Positions 49,720-58,550 of a stretch of 64,000 nt of DNA are shown here, piece after piece. Numbering within the stretch: position 1 is the first letter of the stretch; each line of letters starts with the position of its first letter. The notes below the pieces were generated by a model. The model saw only the letters and a list, made by a program, of their open reading frames with translations. It ran no database searches and was not told the origin of the DNA. The translations under genes were made by a program, and so were the position numbers. Source of the stretch: Armatimonadota bacterium (GTDB lineage Bacteria > Sysuimicrobiota > Sysuimicrobiia > Sysuimicrobiales > Humicultoraceae); contig JAVHMA010000010.1 of assembly GCA_031081715.1 (NCBI GenBank), forward strand, positions 1 through 64,000, written 5' to 3'.

Positions 49720-51719
49720 GGCGCCCCGGAGGTTCCCTGGGCCGACAGCGGCAGCCCGCGGGCGGCGGTCGCCGGGTGCGGCACCGGGCGCCGCCAGGTC
49801 TCCGGCAACACAGCCAGCACGACGCCCAGCGCGATGACGAACCCGCCTGCCCACAGCCAGAGGACGAGCGGGTGGATGAGGACGCGGATCATGGCGCGGC
49901 CGTCGGGCTCCCACTCCGAGAGGATAACGTAGAGGTCCTCGCGCGGTGAGGAGCGGATCGTGACATGGTGCATCGGCTGCTCCTGCGTCCGGTAGAACAG
50001 CCGCTCCGGCCGGACCGTCCCCAGGAAGCGCGCCCCGGCCCACACGCGCACCGTCGCCGTGGTGATGTCGATCCCGGGCTCCTCGCGGCCGGAGAGGCCG
50101 ATGAACTCCAGGGTGTAGCGCCCCGCGGTGAACCGCTCGCCCGGCCGCAGCAGGGCTTGCGACTGCGTGGCGAACGCGCTGGACCCCGCGATCCCGACCA
50201 GCATCAACAGGATGCCCAGGTGCACGGTGTAGCCGCCGTAGCGCCGGCGGTTGCGCGCGAGCAGGCGCCAGACCGCCACGGGCAGCGGCTCGCCGCGCCG
50301 CGTGCGGACCGCGGTGCCGCGCGCGGCCTCCAGCGCGATGGTGGCGCCCACGAAGACCACCAGCGCGAAGACGAGCAGCGCGCCGGTCGAGCGGACCCCC
50401 CCCGCCGCGAGCCCCGCCGCGACGAGCACCGCGGCGGCCGCCGGCCAGGTAAAGTTGCGGGCGAGCTGCTCGGGCGTGGCCTTCCGCCAGGGCAGCAGCG
50501 GCCCGATCCCCATCAGGAGCAGGATACCGACCGCGATCGGCACCATCACCATGTTGAAGTAGCCCGGGCCGACGTTGATCTTCACCCCGCTCGTCGCCTC
50601 GGTGATCGCGGGGAAGATCGTGCCCAGGAACACGACCACCGCGGCGCTCACGAACAGCAGGTTGTTCGCCAGGAAGGCGGTCTCGCGGCTGATCACGGAC
50701 TCGACGGTACCGCGGCTGTGGAGCAGGTCCCAGCGCCATGCGAGCAGCGCGAAGGACCCGACCAGGAGCACGGCCAGGAACGCCAGGAAGAAGTAGCCGA
50801 TGGGCGACTGCGCGAACGCGTGGATGGACGACAGCACGCCGCTGCGCACCAGGAACGTGCCGAAGATGGTCAGCCCGAACGTGATGAGCAGGAGCGCCAC
50901 GTTCCAGGTCGCCAGCATGCCGCGCCGCTCCTGAATCTGGATGGAGTGCAGCCAGGCGGTCGCGGTCAGCCACGGCATGAACGCCGCGTTCTCGACCGGA
51001 TCCCACGCCCAGTACCCGCCCCAGCCCAGGACCACGTACGACCACTTGGCGCCGAACAGCAGCCCCAGGGTGAGGAACAGCCACGCCAGGATCACCCACC
51101 GGCGCGAAAGGAGGATCCAGGTGTCGTCCAGCCGGCCGGTCACGAGCGCGGCCACGACCAGCGCGAACGGCACGCTCATACCCACGAAGCCCAGGTAGAG
51201 CGTGGGCGGGTGCGCGGCCATCCAGGGGTTGCGCAGGAGCGGGTTGAGCCCCTGGCCGTCCGGGGGCGGCGGGATGAGCGGGACGAACGGGTTGCTCGCG
51301 CTCGCCAGCAACAGCGAAAAGAACGCCGCGATGACGAACAGGGTGGCGACCGCCGGCCCCTGGAGGTCGGGGTAGTCGCGCAGGCCGCGGACCCCGGCCA
51401 CCATGTAGCCCGCCAGGATCAGCGCCCACAGCAGTAGCGCGCCGTCGTGCCCGCCCCAGAACGCGGCGACCGTGTAGAACAGCGACTGCGTCGTCTCGCT
51501 GGCGCCGGCGACGAACCGCACGCTGAAGTCGCGCCCCAGGAACGCCGCGAACAGGGCCGCGGACGCCAGCGCGATGAGCAGGGCCCACACGGTGACCGCG
51601 CGCCGCGCGGACTCGAGCAGCCCGCCGTGCCTCCACCGCAGGCCCAGCACCGAGACCACCAGGCCGTAGAGGGCGACGATGGCCGCCGCCAGCAGCGCGT
51701 AGCGGCCGATCTCACCCAT
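49716..51719 (-). CDS. ccmF: Haem lyase subunit CcmF
   Basis: A 667-residue membrane protein with about 14 helices. The haem-handling WWD motif is 'WGGYWAWDPVENA', with His in 'FWGGHDGALLLW' and 'MAAHPPTLYLG'. It attaches haem to apocytochromes c in the periplasm. Its ATG overlaps the preceding small gene by 8 nt. The many cytochromes here would depend on it. Confidence 0.95.
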   Translation of the reverse strand: MGEIGRYALLAAAIVALYGLVVSVLGLRWRHGGLLESARRAVTVWALLIALASAALFAAFLGRDFSVRFVAGASETTQSLFYTVAAFWGGHDGALLLWALILAGYMVAGVRGLRDYPDLQGPAVATLFVIAAFFSLLLASASNPFVPLIPPPPDGQGLNPLLRNPWMAAHPPTLYLGFVGMSVPFALVVAALVTGRLDDTWILLSRRWVILAWLFLTLGLLFGAKWSYVVLGWGGYWAWDPVENAAFMPWLTATAWLHSIQIQERRGMLATWNVALLLITFGLTIFGTFLVRSGVLSSIHAFAQSPIGYFFLAFLAVLLVGSFALLAWRWDLLHSRGTVESVISRETAFLANNLLFVSAAVVVFLGTIFPAITEATSGVKINVGPGYFNMVMVPIAVGILLLMGIGPLLPWRKATPEQLARNFTWPAAAAVLVAAGLAAGGVRSTGALLVFALVVFVGATIALEAARGTAVRTRRGEPLPVAVWRLLARNRRRYGGYTVHLGILLMLVGIAGSSAFATQSQALLRPGERFTAGRYTLEFIGLSGREEPGIDITTATVRVWAGARFLGTVRPERLFYRTQEQPMHHVTIRSSPREDLYVILSEWEPDGRAMIRVLIHPLVLWLWAGGFVIALGVVLAVLPETWRRPVPHPATAARGLPLSAQGTSGAP

Positions 51720-51861
51720 GCGCGGGGCCTCGCGGTTCTCCGCCGCCGGCAGGCGCGGCGCGACGCTCGGTGCGCTCGAGGGCCGCGAGCACGACGAGCA
51801 GAACGACCAGCAGCGCGATCCAGAACGCGCCGAGGAGCACCACGAGCACCGCAGGGTTCAC
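51712..51861 (-). CDS. 49-residue membrane peptide between ccmE and ccmF
   Basis: GTG at 51861 overlaps the ccmE stop by 4 nt, and the frame ends in TGA at 51712-51714, inside the ccmF start. The product has one long hydrophobic helix ('FWIALLVVLLVVLAAL') and a Pro/Gly-rich polar tail. Its size and place suggest an accessory CcmD-like or linker peptide. Confidence 0.6.
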   Translation of the reverse strand: MNPAVLVVLLGAFWIALLVVLLVVLAALERTERRAAPAGGGEPRGPAHG

Positions 51862-52241
51862 CGCTCCGGCGCCTTGTACTCCGGCGGGTGCGTGGAGATG
51901 ACCTGGCTGGCCTGGAGCACGCCGGCGTCGTCGAGCCGGCCCTCCACCAGCACCTCGCGGCCCTCGGCGAACAGATCGGGGAGTGGTCCGGCGTAGCGGA
52001 CGCGGTAGGGCGTAATCCCGTCGGTGATCTCGAACTGCGCCACGCCCTCTGCCCGCCCGACCGACCCGGGTACCACGCGGCCGGCAAGGCGGACCTTCTG
52101 ATGGCGGATCTCCGGACGATCGCGGAACTCCGTCGGCGTGAGGTAGTACACCATGGACGAGCGGACGCCCTGGTAGGCCACGAACCCGAGCGCCAGCACG
52201 ACGATCGCCGACCCGATCAGCAGCTTGCGCCGCGTCGTCAC
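51858..52241 (-). CDS. ccmE: Haem chaperone CcmE
   Basis: A 127-residue OB-fold protein with an N-terminal anchor (about 5-25). The haem-binding His lies in 'STHPPEYKAP' (H-x3-Y), the canonical form. 'VRLAGRVVPGSV' and 'FEITDG' are typical. GTG 52241 overlaps the upstream small gene's stop by 4 nt. It carries haem from CcmC to CcmF. Confidence 0.92.
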   Translation of the reverse strand: MTTRRKLLIGSAIVVLALGFVAYQGVRSSMVYYLTPTEFRDRPEIRHQKVRLAGRVVPGSVGRAEGVAQFEITDGITPYRVRYAGPLPDLFAEGREVLVEGRLDDAGVLQASQVISTHPPEYKAPER

Positions 52242-52369
52242 CGCCCGGCCTCTTCCATCCCGGCCGCCTCGGCCATCTCGTCGATGAACCGCTGCCGCGC
52301 CACCAGCGTCAGCGCGTAGACGAGCACGAGGCCGACGACGACCGTGTAGGCGGCCGCGACGTAGCCCAT
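52238..52369 (-). CDS. ccmD: CcmD-like small membrane protein
   Basis: A 43-residue peptide with one N-terminal helix ('AAYTVVVGLVLVYALTLV') followed by a charged helical tail, as in CcmD, which holds CcmE to CcmC. ATG 52369 lies 3 nt after the ccmC stop, and the stop overlaps the ccmE start by 4 nt. The assignment rests on size, topology and position. Confidence 0.75.
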   Translation of the reverse strand: MGYVAAAYTVVVGLVLVYALTLVARQRFIDEMAEAAGMEEAGR

Positions 52370-52372
52370 CGC

Positions 52373-53047
52373 CTAGGCGCCCTCCAGCCGCTCCACCAGG
52401 CGCGCCAGCGTCCGCTCCTGACGGACCCGGAGCAGCAGCAGCGCCGCGAACAACAGCAGGAAGGCCGCCAGGTTGATCCCCAGCGGCGGCAGCATGCTCG
52501 CCGGCAACGCCGGCCCTTCTGGCCGGAACACGGTGGGCTGCGGGTGCAGCGTGCGCAGCACGATGGCGGACCAGTGGATGAGCGGGATGTCCAGCACGCC
52601 CACGATGCCGATCACCGCCGCGGCGCGGGCGCCGCGCGAACCCGGCGCCCAGGCCCGCACGATCAGGTAACCGACGTAGATGAACCAGAGGATGAGCGTG
52701 GTCGTCAGACGCGCATCCCACGACCACCATGTCCCCCACACCGGCCGCCCCCAGATCGCGCCGGTGGCCAGGGTCGCGGTGATGAAGAGCACCGCGAGCT
52801 CGGCAGCCCCGTGGGCCAGCCGGTCCCAGCGGGCCTGGCGGGTCCACAGGTACAGCGCGCTCGCGGCAAAGACCACGAGCAGCGCGCTGTACGCCGTGAT
52901 CACCGCGGGCACGTGCAGGTACATGATGCGCTGGGGCAGCCCCTGGAAGACCTCGGTGGGCGCCGCGAGCAGCGCCCAGGTGATCCCGACCAGCATGAGG
53001 AGCGTCGCGGCGACGAGCAGCAGTCGCATGGCGCGGCGGGCCGTCAC
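52373..53047 (-). CDS. ccmC: Haem exporter/handling protein CcmC
   Basis: A 224-residue, six-helix protein with the WWD haem-binding motif 'WGTWWSWDARLT' and His residues in 'MYLHVPA' and 'LIHWSA'. It loads haem onto CcmE. GTG overlaps the ccmB stop by 4 nt. Confidence 0.94.
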   Translation of the reverse strand: MTARRAMRLLLVAATLLMLVGITWALLAAPTEVFQGLPQRIMYLHVPAVITAYSALLVVFAASALYLWTRQARWDRLAHGAAELAVLFITATLATGAIWGRPVWGTWWSWDARLTTTLILWFIYVGYLIVRAWAPGSRGARAAAVIGIVGVLDIPLIHWSAIVLRTLHPQPTVFRPEGPALPASMLPPLGINLAAFLLLFAALLLLRVRQERTLARLVERLEGA

Positions 53048-53691
53048 TCCTCCAGCACGAACTCGAACAGCAGCCAGCTGGCCGTTACAAACAGAATATC
53101 AAACGCCACCAGGAGCTGCAATTGCCCGCCGACCGCGCGCAGCGGCGCGCCGTCCAGCAGCGCGGCCGTCGCGCTGGTCGCGGCGATGAGCACGGGCAGC
53201 GCCACCGGCAGCATGAGCAGCGGGAGCAGCGCCTCGCGCAACCGCGCCTGCACGATCAGGCCGCCGAAGAGCGTGCCGACGACCGCGAGGCCCACGCCGC
53301 CCAGGACCAGCGGCGCCGCGAGCGCCCCCGCGCGCGCCAGCGCCGCCTCGGTGAACAGCGCGCCGAACGCGGGGAGCGAGGCCGCCTGCACGGCCGCGAG
53401 CAGCACCCAGTTCACGAGCGCCTTGCCCAGAAACACCACGCCGCCGTCGGCGGCGGCCAGCCGCAGGCCGGTCAGGTGGTCGCGCTCGAGCGCGAACGCC
53501 CGCGTAAACCCGAGCGTCGCGGCGAACGCATAGGTGACCCACATCGCCGAGGCGGCGGCGGCCGGTTCCGGCCGCACGGCCGCGAGCACGATGACCAGCA
53601 GCAGGGCGAGCAGCCCGACGGTCGTGGTGATCTCGCGCGTCCGCCACTCCAGGCGCAGGTCCTTCGCGACGAGCAACCGGATCGTCCTCAC
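53044..53691 (-). CDS. ccmB: Haem exporter membrane protein CcmB
   Basis: A 215-residue, six-helix ABC permease: 'AKDLRLEWRTREITTTVGLL', 'AFALERDHLTGLRLA' and 'FGGLIVQARLREALLPLLMLP'. GTG 53691 overlaps the ccmA stop by 4 nt and is preferred over a TTG further upstream. Confidence 0.92.
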   Translation of the reverse strand: MRTIRLLVAKDLRLEWRTREITTTVGLLALLLVIVLAAVRPEPAAAASAMWVTYAFAATLGFTRAFALERDHLTGLRLAAADGGVVFLGKALVNWVLLAAVQAASLPAFGALFTEAALARAGALAAPLVLGGVGLAVVGTLFGGLIVQARLREALLPLLMLPVALPVLIAATSATAALLDGAPLRAVGGQLQLLVAFDILFVTASWLLFEFVLEE

Positions 53692-54389
53692 CGGCGGCCG
53701 TCCCGGAACCAAGCCGCCAGCCGGGCGGGATCAAGCGCATCCGCTGGCAGCAGCTCGGTGAGCCGGCCGCCCAGGAGCACGGCCACCTCGGCGTCGAGCG
53801 CGCGGGCCTCCTCCGGGTCGTGCGTGGCGAGCAGCAGAGTGCGACCCCGGCCGCGCTCGGCGCGCAGCACGGCGGTCAGGCGCGAGGCCGCGGTGACATC
53901 GAGCCCGGTGTAGGGCTCGTCGAGCAGCAGCAGGTCCGGATCGTGGAGCAACGCCCGGGCCAGGTTGACCTGCTGGCGCTGGCCCCTTGAGAGCACGCGC
54001 GCGCGCCGCCCCGCCAGCGGCGCCAGCGGCGGGGAGGCCAGGGCCTCCGCCGCCCGCGACGGCGCGAGTCCGTACAGCCCGGCGAAGAAGCGAAGGTTCT
54101 CCGCGACGGTCAGGTTATCGTAGAGGAGCGATTCGTGCGTCACCAACCCCACCCGGCGGCGCACCTCCCGTGCCGGCGGCCGACCAAAGAGCGCGACCGT
54201 GCCGCGGGTCGGGGAGGTTAGCGCCGCGGCCAGACGGAGCAGCGTCGTCTTGCCCGACCCGTTGGCGCCGAGGACCGCAACCGCCCGGCCCTGCTCGACG
54301 CGCAGGTCCACGCCGCGGAGCACCGGTCGGTGGTCGAACGCCTTGACCACGCCAGCGAGCTCGACCGCCGGCGCCTGGGGGCGGGTCAT
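53688..54389 (-). CDS. ccmA: Haem exporter ATPase CcmA
   Basis: A 233-residue ABC ATPase: Walker A GANGSGKTTLL, signature 'LSRGQRQQVNLARALLHD', Walker B 'LLLLDEPYTGLD' and switch His in 'ATHDPEEA'. It releases holo-CcmE from CcmC in the system I pathway. ATG overlaps the upstream BshC-like stop by 4 nt. Confidence 0.92.
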   Translation of the reverse strand: MTRPQAPAVELAGVVKAFDHRPVLRGVDLRVEQGRAVAVLGANGSGKTTLLRLAAALTSPTRGTVALFGRPPAREVRRRVGLVTHESLLYDNLTVAENLRFFAGLYGLAPSRAAEALASPPLAPLAGRRARVLSRGQRQQVNLARALLHDPDLLLLDEPYTGLDVTAASRLTAVLRAERGRGRTLLLATHDPEEARALDAEVAVLLGGRLTELLPADALDPARLAAWFRDGRR

Positions 54390-55975
54390 GTGCCTGGCCC
54401 TGGCACCGGGCCGGCGGCGGCGAGCGAGTCCACGAGCGCCTCGACCGCCTCGATCGGGTACAGCAGAAACGGGTAGCCGCGGTACGCTCTGACCTCGGCG
54501 TCCTCGTCGTGCCGGTCCAGCCGCGCGAGGGCTTCCTGGGTCTCAGCGACCCGGTCCGCGACCACCGCGGCGAGGATGGTGTTGAGCTCGCGGATGCGCT
54601 GCGTCGCCGCGCGGCGTTCGCGCCGCGTCATCTCGCCCGCGCGCTCGAGCCGCCGGATGAGGTCCCACTTCTCCTCCACGAGCCCCCGGTGCGGCCCGCC
54701 GTCGGGGAGGAACCGATCCGGGTTGTGCTGGAGGTCCAGCAGCAACCGCCGCAGACGCTGCCGCTCGGCGTCGATCGACCCGGCGCCGTCGAACGGCAGG
54801 TGGAGCGTCGCGGTCACCGCGACGTAGGCCGGCGGGGCCAGGCCGAGCCACTCGCGGATGATGGCGTCGGTCGCGCGGTCATAGCGGCCGCCGCCGACGC
54901 CATGGATGAACAGGTCGGCGACCACGAGCCGCACGAACGCGGTCAGGGTCAGCGCGCGCGGCCGGAGCGGCAGCGCCGCGAACCCCGGCGCGTCGGGGTC
55001 GGCCGGCACCTCTCCTACGGTCCGGCCGGATGCGACGAGCGCCCCCGACGCCGGCTGCACGAAGACCGGCCAGCGCCGCCCGGCCTCGACGAGCCAGAAC
55101 GGCACCTCGACGAGCGTCTCCTCCACCGTCAGGTCGGGGAAGGGCTGTGCGGCCGTGCGCACGCCGTAGTGCTCGCGGTAACCCGCCAGGCACCGGTTGT
55201 GGATGGTCGCGAAACGCGGCGCATCGGCGAGCAGCGCGACCGCGAAGCGCCGGAACGCGCGGGTGCCGGCCAGGCGCGAGACCGGCAGGTCCACGTAGGG
55301 ACGCGGGCCCTCCAGGGCGCGCCGAACCGCGGTGACCGCGCCGCCGAGGTCCGGACCGGCCTCGGGCGGTAGCAGCCTCCGCGCCCGCTCCCAGCCCGCG
55401 CGCACCGCCGGCTCGTCGATCGTGGCCAGCCGCTCGTCCACGGCCGCGACGAAGGCGCGCCAGGCCGCCGGCTGCGGCACGGGGATCGCCTCGATCGGGT
55501 GGTCGGGCCCGCCGTCAGCCAGCCGCAGCCGGTCGCGCCGCAGCCGCCCGTCGGCGCGCGGAATCTCAGCCGCGACCTCGTCGGCCGCGTCGCTGTCCAC
55601 GATCACGTTGAGCCCGGTGCCCTCGGGCGGGACGGCGCGCGCCAGCGCCAGGTACTTCACCCAGATGCCCGGGTGCACGAGCAGCGGCTGGTGGCCGGTG
55701 GCGAGCACCACCTCCGACGGCCGCGACGCGACGGGCACGCGAAGGGACGCCGTGTACTGGGAGGCGAGCGCCAGGACCTCGGCGCGCGCCTCCCGCCGCA
55801 GCGCGCCGAGCCGGACGCCGCCGAGGGGGGTCATGGCGCGGTCCAGCAGGGCGCGGTTCGCGCGCGCCAGCTCGCCCCACGCGCGATACGCGGGCATTGC
55901 GACCGCCGCCGGCGAGGTCTCGGGAATCGCCAGATCGAACGCGGGCCAGACCGCCAGCCCGCCGGGGCCCGCCAT
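54386..55975 (-). CDS. BshC-like conserved protein, function uncertain
   Basis: 529 residues, cytoplasmic. 'VVLATGHQPLLVHPGIWVKY' recalls the glutamine-rich 'TGQQ' loop of BshC, the cysteine ligase of bacillithiol synthesis, and the length also fits. The rest ('FIHGVGGGRYDRATDAII', 'TATLHLPFDGAGS') matches a broader family I cannot name. The start overlaps the BshB-like gene by 1 nt (TGATG). A thiol-ligase role is inference from this neighbour. Confidence 0.6.
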   Translation of the reverse strand: MAGPGGLAVWPAFDLAIPETSPAAVAMPAYRAWGELARANRALLDRAMTPLGGVRLGALRREARAEVLALASQYTASLRVPVASRPSEVVLATGHQPLLVHPGIWVKYLALARAVPPEGTGLNVIVDSDAADEVAAEIPRADGRLRRDRLRLADGGPDHPIEAIPVPQPAAWRAFVAAVDERLATIDEPAVRAGWERARRLLPPEAGPDLGGAVTAVRRALEGPRPYVDLPVSRLAGTRAFRRFAVALLADAPRFATIHNRCLAGYREHYGVRTAAQPFPDLTVEETLVEVPFWLVEAGRRWPVFVQPASGALVASGRTVGEVPADPDAPGFAALPLRPRALTLTAFVRLVVADLFIHGVGGGRYDRATDAIIREWLGLAPPAYVAVTATLHLPFDGAGSIDAERQRLRRLLLDLQHNPDRFLPDGGPHRGLVEEKWDLIRRLERAGEMTRRERRAATQRIRELNTILAAVVADRVAETQEALARLDRHDEDAEVRAYRGYPFLLYPIEAVEALVDSLAAAGPVPGPGT

Positions 55976-56658
55976 CAGACCAGACCGTCCCACCGCGCCA
56001 GGCCGATCTCCTCCCGACACGCGAAGGGCTCGCCGTAGCGGCGGCCGATCAACCGCCCCCAGTAGGCGGCGACCTCCTGGATTTCCTCGAGGATCCACGT
56101 GTTCCCGCGCTCCGGGCCGAACTGCGACGCGTAGGCACGGATCGCCGCCATCTTGGTCTCCATGTAGGGCGAGATGTCCACGATGAACGCGGGTTTCGTG
56201 TGCAGGCGGTAGTGCGTGCTGAAGAAGTGGTAGACGCGCGCCGGGTAGTGCGGCTCCCCGCGCAGGGTCGTCCGCGTGAGCTTGGCCGTAAACCGCGCGG
56301 CCTCGGCCAGCGCGCACGCGGCGACGTGGTCGGGGTGCGCGTCCACCCAGTACGGCACGGCCAGGACATCGGGCCGCACCTCACGGATCACCTCGGCCAC
56401 CGCGGCGCGCGCCTCGATCGTGTCCTGCAGGGTGCGGTTGGGCAAATTCAGGGTCACGCGCCGGGTCAGGCCGAGCACGCGGGAGGCCTCGGCCGCCTCG
56501 GCTGCCCGCCGCTCGGGCGTGCCGATCGGGGTCGGCTCGCCGTTGGTGAGGTCGCAGATGGCGACCTCGTGGCCCTGCGCGTGCAGCAGGCAGATCGTGC
56601 CGCCCATCGCGATCTCGACGTCGTCCGGGTGCGGTCCTATCGCGAGGATGCGAGCCAT
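55975..56658 (-). CDS. PIG-L/LmbE family deacetylase, BshB1-like
   Basis: 227 residues. The zinc motif is 'GPHPDDVEIAMGGT', with a later His in 'DAHPDHVAA', and 'FIVDISPYMETKMAAIRAYA' and 'SQFGPERG' are typical of bacillithiol deacetylase BshB1, which acts on GlcNAc-malate. ATG 56658 overlaps the glycosyltransferase gene by 22 nt. With the next gene it suggests a low-molecular-weight thiol or related glycoside pathway. Confidence 0.8.
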   Translation of the reverse strand: MARILAIGPHPDDVEIAMGGTICLLHAQGHEVAICDLTNGEPTPIGTPERRAAEAAEASRVLGLTRRVTLNLPNRTLQDTIEARAAVAEVIREVRPDVLAVPYWVDAHPDHVAACALAEAARFTAKLTRTTLRGEPHYPARVYHFFSTHYRLHTKPAFIVDISPYMETKMAAIRAYASQFGPERGNTWILEEIQEVAAYWGRLIGRRYGEPFACREEIGLARWDGLV

Positions 56659-57347
56659 CGCGCCACCTCCCGGTCGAGCACCTCGAGGTAGTACCGCCGG
56701 CGGACCTCCGCGTCGTCCAGGCCGCCCCAGAACCGCCGCTCGGGGTTCTTGTAGATGCGGGCCGTGGCGAGCTCGACCACGCGCAGCCGGTGCGCGGCAG
56801 CCTGCACCCACACCTGGAGCGGCAGGCCGTAGGACGGTTCGTCCAGACGGAAGGCCGCCAGCGCTGCGGCGCGGTACGCCTTGAACCCGCAGAACGCATC
56901 GGTGATCGGATAGCCCGTGATCGCCCGCACCCGCGCGGTCATCTCCTCGTTGAGTCGGCGGCGGTCGGGCGGTGCCGGGTCGCCGGCGGCCGCCGGGTCC
57001 ACGTAGCGGCTGCCGGAAACAATGTCCGCGCCGGCCAGCGCCTCCAGGAACTGCGGAATCTGCCGGGGCTCGTGCTGCTCGTCGCAATCGAGCGTAACCA
57101 CGGCCTCGTACCCGTGCGCCAGGGCGTAGGCGAACCCGTCGATGAGCGACTGCCCGTACCCCTCGTTCTCTGGGTGGGTGAGCACGCCGACCGAGGGGCG
57201 ATCGCGCAGAACAGCCGCCGAGCCGTCGGTCGACCCGTCGTCCACCACCAGCACGTCCGCGCCCCGGGCGTGGCGGCCGACCTCGTCGAGCACCCGGCCG
57301 ACGGTCGCGGCCTCGTTGTAGAGAGGCAGGAGGACGAGCGTTCGCAT
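56637..57347 (-). CDS. Family 2 glycosyltransferase
   Basis: 236 residues with a GT-A core: 'LLPLYNEAATVGRVLDEV', 'VLVVDDGSTDGSAAVL', 'GYGQSLIDGFAYAL' and the DxD-like 'VTLDCDEQHEP'. It has no membrane helices, unlike dolichol-phosphate mannose synthases with a tail. The sugar and acceptor are unknown. It lies 5 nt after the HD-domain gene. Confidence 0.85.
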   Translation of the reverse strand: MRTLVLLPLYNEAATVGRVLDEVGRHARGADVLVVDDGSTDGSAAVLRDRPSVGVLTHPENEGYGQSLIDGFAYALAHGYEAVVTLDCDEQHEPRQIPQFLEALAGADIVSGSRYVDPAAAGDPAPPDRRRLNEEMTARVRAITGYPITDAFCGFKAYRAAALAAFRLDEPSYGLPLQVWVQAAAHRLRVVELATARIYKNPERRFWGGLDDAEVRRRYYLEVLDREVARWLASSR

Positions 57348-57352
57348 CGTCC

Positions 57353-58036
57353 CTAGAGCAGTTTCACGCCGTTGATCTGGAGCTTGAACCCGCAGCCCAG
57401 GAACGCCGCGGCGCGCCGGCACATGAGCATCCGGTCGAGGAAGATCTCGAAGTACTCCATGACCTGGGAGATGGTCGTGTCGATGGTGAGCTCGAGCGTC
57501 ACGGTCTTGCTCTTCTCGTCCACCCGCAGGAAGGAGTGCTCCACCGCGTAGTTCACCCGGTCGTGGATGTCGAAGGCCGTCGGGTCAGGGTTGCGGACCC
57601 GCGTCCGGTGCACGTCCGACTTGTCCGCCAGGATCACGGCCGCGCCCACGGGGCTGACGGCCTCGCCGTGTCGCTCCTCGTGGTTGCCGATCGCCCCCAT
57701 CACAACGGCGCGCTCGTCGGCGCCCATTCCCAGCCGGCGGAGGATGCGGTCGGCGAGCAGGGCGCCGGTGTGCTCGTGGTTGGCCCGGCTGACCAGGTTG
57801 CCGATGTCGTGCAGGTAGGCGGCGATCGCCGCGAGCTGCGCGACGCGCTCCTCGGCGCCGAGTCGGCGCAGGACGTTGTAGGCGATGCTGGCGGTCAGGT
57901 TCGCGTGCCGGGGGCCGTGCTCGGTGTAGCCGATCACCCCGGTGTACTCGTTGGCCTTGGTGAGGAACGCCTCGACCTCCGCGTCGCGCTTGACGTCGTC
58001 GACCGTGGGGGTCGCGGCCGGACGCTCGTCCGTCAC
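57353..58036 (-). CDS. HD-domain phosphohydrolase
   Basis: 227 residues. The metal-binding HD signature is in 'AAYLHDIGNLVSRANHEHTG', with an earlier His in 'GPRHANLTASIAYN' and a later one in 'GNHEERHG'. The C-terminal 60 residues form an extra alpha/beta region. The substrate is unknown. GTG 58036 overlaps the yajC stop by 4 nt. Confidence 0.82.
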   Translation of the reverse strand: MTDERPAATPTVDDVKRDAEVEAFLTKANEYTGVIGYTEHGPRHANLTASIAYNVLRRLGAEERVAQLAAIAAYLHDIGNLVSRANHEHTGALLADRILRRLGMGADERAVVMGAIGNHEERHGEAVSPVGAAVILADKSDVHRTRVRNPDPTAFDIHDRVNYAVEHSFLRVDEKSKTVTLELTIDTTISQVMEYFEIFLDRMLMCRRAAAFLGCGFKLQINGVKLL

Positions 58037-58314
58037 TCCTCCCCCTTCGAGCGCACGTAGCTGACCGCGCCGCGGTCTGCCTTGACGCGGACGTTGGGCG
58101 CCAGGTCGAGGCTCAGCACGTCGTCCTTGATGTCGGAGATAGTAGCGTGGATTCCGCCGATGGTCACCACACGGTCCCCGCGCTTGAGGCCGTCGAGCAT
58201 CTCGCGCCGCTTGCGCTGCTGCACCCGCTGTGGGCGGATCATCAGGAAGTAGAACACGGCGATGATCAGGACGTAGAACAGGATCACGAACTGCTGCCCC
58301 TGCTGCGCCGGCAT
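58033..58314 (-). CDS. yajC: Preprotein translocase subunit YajC
   Basis: 93 residues: one N-terminal helix ('FVILFYVLIIAVFYFLMI') followed by 'RPQRVQQRKRREML' and the domain 'LKRGDRVVTIGGIHATI'. It is an accessory subunit of SecDF. AGGAGG lies 8 nt upstream of ATG 58314. It is the first gene of the long 29-gene run, divergent from the hypothetical gene at 58.6 kb. secD and secF are not next to it. Confidence 0.92.
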   Translation of the reverse strand: MPAQQGQQFVILFYVLIIAVFYFLMIRPQRVQQRKRREMLDGLKRGDRVVTIGGIHATISDIKDDVLSLDLAPNVRVKADRGAVSYVRSKGEE

Positions 58315-58550
58315 CCATGCGCCTCCTGGCTGGGGATCGGGCATCAGGTTCTGCGGTGCGCGGCGCGGTCCCTGCTCACCACGCGGTCGCGTGCGCCGCC
58401 AGCACGCCGGCCGCTCGCGCGTCGTAGCGGTGCGGTAACGGGCGCCAGGGATGAGACAGCGCATCCACGCCGGGCTGAAGACGGAGCCGGCACGTGTTGC
58501 CGGTGACAGGACGCCCGTGTAGAATGGCGGCGGAATCCGGGGAGGGACGC

